DNA of 64,000 bases, taken from contig DATFYM010000111.1 of the NCBI GenBank assembly GCA_035315065.1, positions 3,626-67,625 of the forward strand. The letters are read 5' to 3'. Position 1 is the stretch's first letter. The number at the start of each line of letters is the position of its first letter. This document shows positions 25,363 to 32,681 of the stretch, piece after piece. A program made the translations under genes and the position numbers. Origin of the DNA: DATFYM01 sp035315065 (lineage in GTDB: Bacteria; Acidobacteriota; Terriglobia; UBA7540). Below the pieces are notes generated by a model. The model was not told the origin of the DNA. It saw nothing but the letters and a program-made list of their open reading frames with translations, and ran no database searches.

Positions 25363-25727
25363 GACTGCTCGCGGAAGGTCGATTGCCTTCTGATATACAA
25401 TCATATGAGAGAGGGACATAACGAGAAGCTTAACCTTTCCATACCTAAACGGCCGCATCCGGGAAGATTGAGACGACCCACCGGGCACAGCCTGACACGA
25501 AGTGAGCGAATTAAGAAGAAGAGAGTTTCTGGCTCTTGCTAGTCAAGCGGAGAATGTCGTGCGTCAGATTGCGAGGTCGCCGGCAAGAACGGGATCGGCT
25601 CAGAGCCTGCTTATGACGCCTCACTCTTTGTCGCTCACTCCTTTGCTGGTTTCTTGTTTCTGATTCTCTTCGGGCTTGAGTATAATAAAGGCGCTGGGCT
25701 AATTTGAAGAGGTCACGAGGCTGACAC
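25363..25727. other. 365-bp gap with promoter and possible gene remnants
   Basis: No convincing gene. On the minus strand 25363-25420 reads MIVYQKAIDLPRAV, which resembles the start of an S23/four-helix-bundle protein. On the plus strand a 45-residue basic frame (25405-25542) has no family pattern. A TATAAT hexamer (25681-25686) lies 41 bp before nuoB, with TTCTGA 17 bp further up as a weak -35. Confidence 0.4.
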
Positions 25728-26303
25728 ATGGGGTACATCGAAAACCGGTTCGAGAAGAACTTCGTCATCACCACCGTCGACCACGTTTTCAACTGGGCGC
25801 GGAAGTCGGCGCTGTGGCCGCTCACTTTCGGCCTCGCTTGCTGCGCCATCGAGATGATCGCCTCCACTACCTCGCGGTTCGACATGGCCCGGTTCGGCGC
25901 CGAAGTCTTTCGTCCCAGCCCGCGCCAGGCCGACCTGATGATCGTGGCAGGCACCGTGACCCTTAAAATGGCGCCGGTGGTGCAGCGCATCTGGGAGCAG
26001 ATGCCGGAGCCGAAGTGGTGCATTTCCATGGGCGCCTGCTCCAGCGTGGGTGGTCCGTTCAACACTTACGCCGTGCTGCAAGGGGTGGATAAAGTGGTGC
26101 CGGTGGATGTTTACGTCGTCGGCTGCCCTCCGCGCCCCGAGAACTTGTTCTACGGCCTGTTGCGGCTACAGGAAAAGATCGACAGCACCACCCTGGCCAA
26201 GCGGCCCACAGAGGTCCGGCTCGACGAGACCATGCTCGAGGAATTCAAAAAGTCGATCCGCATCGGCCAGGTGGGCGCGCCGGAGTTCGTGCAGTTTGGG
26301 TAG
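25728..26303 (+). CDS. nuoB: NADH-quinone oxidoreductase subunit B, orphan copy 1
   Basis: A 191-residue NuoB with the N2 cluster ligands: LACCAIEM (adjacent cysteines), GACSSVGG and VGCPPRPE. NuoB normally sits between nuoA and nuoC and carries the last Fe-S cluster before quinone. Here neither neighbour is present; upstream is a methyltransferase and downstream a Rieske protein. The C-terminal extension (RLDETMLEEFKKSIRIG) is absent from the second copy at 56827. It may serve a dispersed complex I or a hydrogenase-like complex. Confidence 0.92.
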   Translation: MGYIENRFEKNFVITTVDHVFNWARKSALWPLTFGLACCAIEMIASTTSRFDMARFGAEVFRPSPRQADLMIVAGTVTLKMAPVVQRIWEQMPEPKWCISMGACSSVGGPFNTYAVLQGVDKVVPVDVYVVGCPPRPENLFYGLLRLQEKIDSTTLAKRPTEVRLDETMLEEFKKSIRIGQVGAPEFVQFG

Positions 26304-26305
26304 GA

Positions 26306-26447
26306 GCATTGAGTGGTTGCGTGATTGGGTGATCGGGCGATTGAAGGCAGCAATGGCAGAAAGCATTGTTCGAGGGAACCGATAAGAAGCACGGGCTAAG
26401 CGCTCTTTTCAATCACCCAATCACCCGATCGCGAAATCACTCAATGA
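26306..26447 (+). repeat. Tandem-word inverted repeat (locus 6)
   Basis: GTGATTGGGTGATCGGGCG words (26306-26345) pair with CAATCACCCAATCACC words (26407-26447). Same word as locus 5. The right loop edge, GGGCTAAGCGCTCTTTTC, is the complement of the left loop edge of locus 5 with a few changes. The right arm borders the ribosome-binding site of the next gene. Confidence 0.85.
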
Positions 26448-26458
26448 GGGAGAGAGAA

Positions 26459-26764
26459 ATGGCAGAGTTCATCAAGGTGGCAAGCTTATCTGAGTTGGCA
26501 AAGGGCGCCTGCAAGACGGTTCAGGCAGCGGATAAAGAGATTGCCCTGTTCAACGTCGACGGGACAATCTACGCCCTCGATAACACGTGCCTCCATGTCG
26601 GCGGACCGCTCGGCGAAGGAGATCTCGAGGGGACGACGGTCACCTGCCCCTGGCACGGATGGCAGTACAACGTCCTCACCGGCCAGAACCTGATGAACCC
26701 GGACCTGAAAGTTGCCGCCTACCCGGTCCAGGTGGACGGAAACGACATCAATGTAGCGGTGTAG
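26459..26764 (+). CDS. Rieske [2Fe-2S] ferredoxin, NirD/BphF type
   Basis: A 101-residue soluble Rieske protein. The cluster is bound by CLHVGGPLGEG and CPWHGWQYN (two Cys, two His). Single-domain members carry electrons in dioxygenase or nitrite reductase systems. GAGGGAG precedes ATG 26459; an in-frame ATG at 26444 would add MRERE. No oxygenase or reductase gene is adjacent. Confidence 0.9.
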   Translation: MAEFIKVASLSELAKGACKTVQAADKEIALFNVDGTIYALDNTCLHVGGPLGEGDLEGTTVTCPWHGWQYNVLTGQNLMNPDLKVAAYPVQVDGNDINVAV

Positions 26765-26872
26765 TCCCTTGTCCTTCGCCACTTGTTCTTGGTCCGTGCC
26801 CTTGGTGCGTCGTCCGTGGTCCGTTGACAGAGGACGAAGGACAACGGATTAAGGACAAGGGACCACTGACAA
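26763..26872 (+). repeat. Tandem-word inverted repeat (locus 7), flipped orientation
   Basis: CCCTTGTCCTTCG/GGTCCGTGC words (26763-26822) face GGACGAAGGACAACGG and AAGGACAAGGGAC words (26826-26872). This is the only locus with the pyrimidine-rich arm on the left. Confidence 0.75.
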
Positions 26873-26873
26873 G

Positions 26874-27785
26874 ATGCCTGAACTCCCCGAAGTGGAAACC
26901 GTTCTGCGAGGCCTCAAGAAACGCGTGTTGGGCCGGCGCATCAGCCGGGTGGAAGTATCGCACCCGCAGGTAATCGTGGGATCGCCGGACGATTTCACCG
27001 AGTCGGTTCGGGGACGCGAGATTCGCCGCGGCACGCGCAAGGGCAAGGCCATTGCGCTCGAACTGGGGCCCCTTCCGGACCATCGGGCCCAGGCGAGACG
27101 TTCAGGGCGTTCGGGACAGTCCGGAGGGGATAGCGACGGGCGGCGCTACCTGCTGGTCCGGCTGGGCATGACCGGCCAGTTTACGGTGAATCCCAGCGGC
27201 GCGCCCGTGGAGCCGCATACTCACGTTCGGTTCGCGTTGGACGATGGCCGCGAAGAGATTCGGTATCGCGACCCGCGGCGCTTCGGGCGTTTGCGCTGCT
27301 GTACCGCCGAGGAGCTGGATGAAATCTTCGCGGAGCTCGGACCGGACGCACCGGAGATCTCTGGCCAACAGTTCATGGCGGCGCTTCGCGGCCGTCGCGG
27401 CGCCATCAAGAGTTGGCTGATGAACCAACGGGTTTTGGCGGGCCTCGGGAACATCTATGCCGACGAGGCGCTGTTCGCGGCTCGAATCCATCCCCTGGCG
27501 TCGGCGGGCGGTATCTCCGCTAAGGCCGCCGGGCGCCTGATGCGCGCCGTCAAAAACGTGCTTCGCCGGGCTGTGGAGCTGCAAGGGACCAGCTTCAGCG
27601 ACTATATTGACATTGAGGGCCGTCCGGGCAACTTCCTGCCGCGCCTCAAGGTGTACCAGCGGACGGACGAGCCTTGCCGCCGGTGCAAGAGGCCGATCCA
27701 GCGCTTAGTCATCGGCGGGCGCAGCAGCCATTTCTGCCCCCAGTGCCAGAGAGTCGAAAGTCGAGAGTCGAAAGTCGAGAGTTGA
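26874..27785 (+). CDS. mutM: Formamidopyrimidine-DNA glycosylase MutM
   Basis: A 303-residue base-excision repair enzyme removing 8-oxoguanine. MPELPEVETV gives the N-terminal catalytic Pro2 and Glu3. The helix-two-turn-helix region (NQRVLAGLGNIYADEALF) and the zinc finger (CRRCKRPIQR...FCPQC) are complete. A short Arg/Gly/Ser-rich insert sits near residues 68-87. The last residues (RVESRESKVES) come from the left arm of repeat locus 8, which has extended the frame. Confidence 0.95.
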   Translation: MPELPEVETVLRGLKKRVLGRRISRVEVSHPQVIVGSPDDFTESVRGREIRRGTRKGKAIALELGPLPDHRAQARRSGRSGQSGGDSDGRRYLLVRLGMTGQFTVNPSGAPVEPHTHVRFALDDGREEIRYRDPRRFGRLRCCTAEELDEIFAELGPDAPEISGQQFMAALRGRRGAIKSWLMNQRVLAGLGNIYADEALFAARIHPLASAGGISAKAAGRLMRAVKNVLRRAVELQGTSFSDYIDIEGRPGNFLPRLKVYQRTDEPCRRCKRPIQRLVIGGRSSHFCPQCQRVESRESKVES

Positions 27786-27833
27786 AGATCACGACCTACG
27801 GCCAGCCGCCCTTTCGACTTTCAACTTTCGACT
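27751..27833 (+). repeat. Tandem-word inverted repeat (locus 8), overlaps mutM end
   Basis: GTCGAAAGTCGAGA words (27751-27785) pair with CTTTCGACTTTCAACTTTCG (27811-27833). The left arm codes for the MutM C-terminus. Confidence 0.8.
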
Positions 27834-27844
27834 AGTTTTGGCAC

Positions 27845-27872
27845 TTGGCAACCGGCGAGGTTTTTTGATAAT
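27845..27872 (+). promoter_or_regulatory. Sigma-70-type promoter for the Gld-like ABC operon
   Basis: TTGGCA and GATAAT are separated by 16 bp. Each hexamer has one mismatch to consensus. The ABC ATPase start lies about 90 bp downstream. Confidence 0.55.
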
Positions 27873-27962
27873 TCTATCTACTAACGGTATGGCTGCCGTA
27901 GCCCGACCGGCGCGGGCAGCCCGCCCTGCACGACGGGTGACGATCCTAAAAGGACGATTCTC

Positions 27963-28916
27963 ATGATTCAAGTCGAAAACGTGACGAAACGCTACGGCCC
28001 GACGCTGGCCGTCTCCGACCTCAGCTTCGAGGTCCAAAGGGGTGAGATTCTGGGATTTCTGGGGCCCAACGGCGCTGGGAAAACCACCACCATGCGAATC
28101 ATCACCGGGTACTTGCCGCCGACCGAAGGGCGGGTGCGGGTGGCGGGGTTTGATGTGGCCGAGGACCCGCTGGAAGTGAAGAAGCGCATCGGTTACCTGC
28201 CCGAATTGCCGCCCGTTTATCCGGATATGACTGTGACCGAATACCTCGATTTTGTGGGGCGTATTAAGGGCGTGGCGCGCGGCGATTTGAAGAAGCGCGT
28301 GGACGAGGTCAGCGAAAAGACGTCGGTCACGGACGTCCGCGACCGCCAGATCGGCAAGCTTTCCAAGGGCTACCGGCAGCGCGTCGGCTTGGCGCAAGCG
28401 CTCATCCACAATCCGGATGTGCTGATCCTGGACGAGCCGACGGCGGGACTCGATCCCAAACAGATCATCGAGACCCGCGAGCTGATCAAAGGGCTCGCCG
28501 GGCTGCACACCGTCGTGCTCAGCACGCACATCCTGCCCGAAGTTTCGAAGACCTGCCAGCGGGTGGTGGTGATCAACGCTGGACGCATCGCCGCCGTGGG
28601 AACGCCGGACGAGCTGATCCACCGGCTGCAAGGCTACGAGACTGTTCTGGTGACCGCCGAAGGTCCGAGGGCGGAAATCAAGGGAAGACTTGAAGCCGTC
28701 ACCGGGGTAAATCTGGTGGAGGAGCACGAGGGAACGGAGACCCGCACCACCTTTGAAGTGCACGCCGAGAAGGGCCACGACGTCCGCGCCGAGTTGGCAC
28801 GCGCCGTCGTGGAATCCCAGTGGAATCTGCTGGAGCTGAAGACAAGCGGGCTCAGCCTGGAAGACATCTTCCTCAAACTGACGACTCAGGATTTGAGCGA
28901 GGAGAAGCCGAATTAG
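27963..28916 (+). CDS. ABC transporter ATP-binding protein, GldA-like
   Basis: A 317-residue ATPase: Walker A GPNGAGKTT, signature LSKGYRQRVGLAQAL, Walker B VLILDEPTAGLDP and the H-loop STHILPE. The extra C-terminal domain of about 90 residues is normal for exporters of the GldA/NatA type. It heads an operon with a permease, a GldG-like protein and a DUF4340 protein. That four-gene set is widespread outside gliding bacteria; the substrate is unknown. Confidence 0.92.
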   Translation: MIQVENVTKRYGPTLAVSDLSFEVQRGEILGFLGPNGAGKTTTMRIITGYLPPTEGRVRVAGFDVAEDPLEVKKRIGYLPELPPVYPDMTVTEYLDFVGRIKGVARGDLKKRVDEVSEKTSVTDVRDRQIGKLSKGYRQRVGLAQALIHNPDVLILDEPTAGLDPKQIIETRELIKGLAGLHTVVLSTHILPEVSKTCQRVVVINAGRIAAVGTPDELIHRLQGYETVLVTAEGPRAEIKGRLEAVTGVNLVEEHEGTETRTTFEVHAEKGHDVRAELARAVVESQWNLLELKTSGLSLEDIFLKLTTQDLSEEKPN

Positions 28917-29085
28917 GGAACAGGGGACAGGGAACAGGGAACAGAAGTCAGAAGTCAGAAACGTCCGTTGTCTGGCATCAGGTGTCCGTTTGCTGTAACG
29001 TCGCTGCTCGACGGCCGTACCATTGGGACTGGCGACCGACAAAAGGTACGTTCTTATTCTGTCTCCTGTCTTCTGACTTCTTGCC
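28915..29085 (+). repeat. Tandem-word inverted repeat (locus 9)
   Basis: GGGAACAGGGGACAG and GAAGTCAGAAGTCAG words (28915-28960) pair with CTGTCTCCTGTCTTCTGAC (29056-29085) around a GC-rich loop of about 95 bp. It lies inside the ABC operon. Confidence 0.75.
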
Positions 29086-29098
29086 TTAGAGGAGACAC

Positions 29099-29872
29099 AT
29101 GCGTAACATTCTTGCCGTGGCGGGGAAAGAACTCCGCGCCTACTTTCATTCGCCCATTGCCTATCTGGTGATGACCATTTACGCCGTGCTGTGTGGCTTT
29201 TTCTTCTTGAGCATCACCAGTCGGTTCGTCACCCTCACCATGCGCATGCAAATGATGGGCGGTGAGGGCGCGCCTCCCATCAGTCTGAACGACATGATAA
29301 TCCGCGGGCTGCTGGAAGGGGTCCTGACCGTGGTGATGCTCCTCTTGATCCCACTGATCACGATGCGGCTATACGCGGAGGAGAAGCGGTCGGGCACCAT
29401 GGAGTTGCTGTTGACATCTCCCATAACGGACATGCAGGTTATTCTGGGGAAGTTCCTGGGCGCTCTAGCGCTATATGGAGTGCTGGTCCTCATCACGTTC
29501 CTTTATATTAGCCTGTTGTTTGTTTATGGGAACCCCAACGCCAAGCCCGTGATTGCCAATGCGGTGGGCCTGCTCCTCTACGGAGCGGCTCTGCTGTCGC
29601 TGGGTATGTGGTTCTCCAGTTTTACCAAGAACCAGATCATTGCCGGCAGCGTCGGCTTGGCTGTTTTCCTTCTGCTTTATGTGTTGGACTGGGTCACGGA
29701 ATACTCGAGCGGGATCACCAGCCGGGTCTTTGCCTACATGGCGCTGCCATCGCATTTCGATAACTTTGCCAAAGGGGTCATCGATTTGAGCGACGTCGTC
29801 TACTACGTTTCCGTGATCGTGGCCGGCATTTTCCTTACCGCGCGCTCGGTGGAGACCTTTAGGGGGGCGTAA
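29099..29872 (+). CDS. ABC-2 type permease, GldF-like
   Basis: A 257-residue membrane protein with six hydrophobic helices, including IAYLVMTIYAVLCGFFFL and VGLAVFLLLYVLDWV. The cytoplasmic EEKRSGTMELLLTSPIT motif is the ABC-2/GldF hallmark that contacts the ATPase. It is followed two bases later by the GldG-like gene. Confidence 0.9.
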   Translation: MRNILAVAGKELRAYFHSPIAYLVMTIYAVLCGFFFLSITSRFVTLTMRMQMMGGEGAPPISLNDMIIRGLLEGVLTVVMLLLIPLITMRLYAEEKRSGTMELLLTSPITDMQVILGKFLGALALYGVLVLITFLYISLLFVYGNPNAKPVIANAVGLLLYGAALLSLGMWFSSFTKNQIIAGSVGLAVFLLLYVLDWVTEYSSGITSRVFAYMALPSHFDNFAKGVIDLSDVVYYVSVIVAGIFLTARSVETFRGA

Positions 29873-29874
29873 AC

Positions 29875-31236
29875 ATGGCGGAGAACGAAAAAACAGCGAG
29901 GGGCGCCCGCATTTTGGCCGGGGGCAATCTTGCCCTCTACACGCTCGTCTTTCTCGCCATCGTGGTGGTGGTGAACTGGTTTGTGAGCCAGCACGATCGG
30001 CATTGGGACCTGACGCCCAACAAGCAGTACAGCCTCTCTCCTCAGACCCTCAAGTTACTGAAGGGGCTCGACCGGTCCGTCACCATTTACGCCTTCGATC
30101 ACAAGGAGGGATTCCGGGAGAGTCGTGACCTGCTGAACAATTACTCTGCAGGGTCGCGTCGCGTCACGGTGCAGTATGTCGATCCCGACCGCGAGCCCGG
30201 GCTCGCCAAGCAATACAACATCCGAACTTACGGCACGATCGTCGTGGCGGCGGGCGATCGTCATTTCGAGGCCCCGGGCCAGACAGAAGAAGGGGTTACC
30301 AATGCTCTCATCCGCGTGCTCAAGGGCCAGAAGACGGTGTACTTTGTGGAGGGCCACAAAGAGCGGAGCCTTGACGACACCGAGCGCGCGGGTTACGACC
30401 GCCTCAAAAAGGCCCTAACGAGCGAGAGCTACGACGTCAAGACGCTGACCCTGATGCCGAAAAACGAGATCCCTTCGGACTGCGCTCTGCTGGTGATTGC
30501 CGGCCCGCAGTACGACTACGTCCAGCCGGAGGTCGAGGCCATCGAGAAGTATGTGAAGGACGGCGGGCGGCTGCTGGCGATGGTCGACCCCGGAATCGAG
30601 CTGCCCAACCTGGGCAAGATGCTGGCCGATTGGAACGTCACCCTTCAGAACGACTTGGTGATCGACGAGAACCCGGTGGCGCAGTTGTTCGGCACCAGCC
30701 CCACCATGCCGGTGATCATGAAATATGGCTCAAGCCCCATCGTGCAGCCGCTTCAGGGTGCCATGACCCTGTTTCCGTTTGCGCGCTCCTTTGTCATCGG
30801 CAAGGATGCAAAAGCGGGAGCCACCGATGATTCGTTGTGCGAGACCTCCACGGCCAGCTTCGGAGTCGCCGACTTCAACCCGAAAATGGAAAAGGTCTCC
30901 TTCCGGCCCGACAAAGATCACAAGGGCCCGCTGACGGTCGCGGTCGCTGGCACTCTTACGGGCGGAAAGAGCGAAGGCCGCTTCGTGGCCCTTGGCACTT
31001 CGTCGCTTCCCGCCAACGTTTATCTGAGCTTCCAGGCCAACCGCGACTTCTTCATGAACGCCGTCAACTGGCTCGGCGCCGAGGAGGACTTGATTTCCAT
31101 CCGGCCCAAGCCTCCCGAGTCACAACACCTGGTTTTGACCGCGGCGCAGATGAGCAAGATCCTCTACCTGGGTGTGATTGGCTTGCCGCTCTTCATCATC
31201 CTCATCGGCGTCAGCGTCTGGTGGGGGCGCCGATGA
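29875..31236 (+). CDS. GldG-family ABC transporter auxiliary protein
   Basis: A 453-residue protein with N- and C-terminal transmembrane helices (LYTLVFLAIVVVVNWFV; YLGVIGLPLFIILIGVSVWW) around an extracytoplasmic domain. LTPNKQYSLSPQTLKLLKGL is the family start. The end overlaps the DUF4340 gene by four bases (ATGA). It likely assembles with the GldA/F-like pair. Confidence 0.9.
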   Translation: MAENEKTARGARILAGGNLALYTLVFLAIVVVVNWFVSQHDRHWDLTPNKQYSLSPQTLKLLKGLDRSVTIYAFDHKEGFRESRDLLNNYSAGSRRVTVQYVDPDREPGLAKQYNIRTYGTIVVAAGDRHFEAPGQTEEGVTNALIRVLKGQKTVYFVEGHKERSLDDTERAGYDRLKKALTSESYDVKTLTLMPKNEIPSDCALLVIAGPQYDYVQPEVEAIEKYVKDGGRLLAMVDPGIELPNLGKMLADWNVTLQNDLVIDENPVAQLFGTSPTMPVIMKYGSSPIVQPLQGAMTLFPFARSFVIGKDAKAGATDDSLCETSTASFGVADFNPKMEKVSFRPDKDHKGPLTVAVAGTLTGGKSEGRFVALGTSSLPANVYLSFQANRDFFMNAVNWLGAEEDLISIRPKPPESQHLVLTAAQMSKILYLGVIGLPLFIILIGVSVWWGRR

Positions 31237-32570
31237 AAAAGAAGTACCTGAACACCGTCATCGCGCTCGTTGTGCTGGGCGTGCTCGCCGGCGCGATTGC
31301 TTGGTATAACAAGCACCAGAGCCACGAGCCGTCGACGACTACCTCCAAGCCGGAAGAGAAGCTCCTCCCCGTCGAGACCAAGACCATCGTTTCGTTCACC
31401 GTCACCTCCAAGGACGGGAAAAAGTTCACCTGCCAGCGCGACGGCTCCGCGTGGAGCATCGTGGAACCGCAGAAGTTTGGCGTCGACCAGAGTGCGGTCG
31501 ACGGCTTCCTGAGCAGCCTCACCAGCGCGACAGTGGACGAAGTGGTTGATCCACATCCGGCGAACCTGAAAGATTTCGGGCTCGACTCGCCCGCCACCAC
31601 CATCGATGTATCCACCAGCGGTAAACCGGCAAAGTTCACCTTGCTGCTCGGCGACGAGACTCCCACCAGCAGCGGCCTTTACGCCCAGGTGGGCGGCAAC
31701 CCGCGGGTGATCACGCTGCCGGACTACCTGAAGACCTCGCTCGAAAAAAGCATGTTCGACCTGCGCGATAAGAGGGTGGTGACGCTCGATCCCGATCAAC
31801 TGCAAAAGATCGAGGTGGAGTCGAAAGGGAAGAGCTGGACCATCGTCAAGAACCCGGAAGGGGTGTGGGACTTGCTTCTGCCGCCCGCGGTGCGCGCCGA
31901 TCGCTTCTCGGTGGATGACTTGGTAAGCCAGCTTCGCTCCACCACCATGCAGGCTATCGTCGCCGAGGACAAGAAAGAGGCAGGCAAGTATGGGTTCGGG
32001 TCCCCCGACCTCCGCATCAAGGTGACCGGCCCCCGCGGTACGCAAATGCTGACCCTGGGAAAGAAGGACGGCGACAATTACGACGCCATCAACTCGAGCC
32101 TCGATCCGATCTTCACCGTGGGATCGAGACTCGACACCTCCTTCAAGAAAGACCCGGCGGACTTGCGCGCCAAGGACCTCTTCTCCTTTGTGTCATCCGA
32201 CGCGAAGCACCTTGAAGTGACGACGCCCAAGGGTCACTGGGTGTTCGAACAGCAGAACAACAAGTGGAAGCAGACCGCGCCCGCCACTAAGGATGAACCA
32301 AGCGACAAGGTGGAGTCGGTGTTGAACGATCTGCTCGACCTACGCGCCCAATCGTTCCCCAAGGCCAGCCCCGGGGATTTGTCGGCTTTTGGTCTCGCCA
32401 AGCCGGGCTATACGGTTGAGGTTCGCTACGGTGCGAAGAGCCAGACAGAAACGCTGGAGGTGGCCAAGGTTGGTGACCACGTCTACGCGCGACGGCCCAC
32501 CGACCCGCTTCCGGCGGAGCTTCCCAAGAATGCCCTCGACGCGACCGAGAAGGACCTGGGAGCGCTGTGA
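31233..32570 (+). CDS. DUF4340 domain protein of the Gld-like ABC operon
   Basis: A 445-residue protein with one N-terminal signal anchor (YLNTVIALVVLGVLAGAIAWY) and repeated DUF4340 beta-rich units outside the membrane (PANLKDFGLDSPATTIDV and PGDLSAFGLAKPGYTVEV are two copies of the same motif). It closes the operon. The role is unknown, probably part of the transporter. Confidence 0.88.
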   Translation: MKKKYLNTVIALVVLGVLAGAIAWYNKHQSHEPSTTTSKPEEKLLPVETKTIVSFTVTSKDGKKFTCQRDGSAWSIVEPQKFGVDQSAVDGFLSSLTSATVDEVVDPHPANLKDFGLDSPATTIDVSTSGKPAKFTLLLGDETPTSSGLYAQVGGNPRVITLPDYLKTSLEKSMFDLRDKRVVTLDPDQLQKIEVESKGKSWTIVKNPEGVWDLLLPPAVRADRFSVDDLVSQLRSTTMQAIVAEDKKEAGKYGFGSPDLRIKVTGPRGTQMLTLGKKDGDNYDAINSSLDPIFTVGSRLDTSFKKDPADLRAKDLFSFVSSDAKHLEVTTPKGHWVFEQQNNKWKQTAPATKDEPSDKVESVLNDLLDLRAQSFPKASPGDLSAFGLAKPGYTVEVRYGAKSQTETLEVAKVGDHVYARRPTDPLPAELPKNALDATEKDLGAL

Positions 32571-32681
32571 ATAGTCTAAATTCACACACGAATCGAGGGG
32601 TATGTTAAAGGGCTAAATACGCCGCACCGTCCGGAACGAGCTTTGCCAGCAAATGCAAGCGTCGGGAAATATGGTCATCTG

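Noticed and set aside
25405..25542. Basic 45-residue frame in the gap before nuoB
   Set aside because: No ribosome-binding site and composition like random sequence; kept only as a note in the gap entry.
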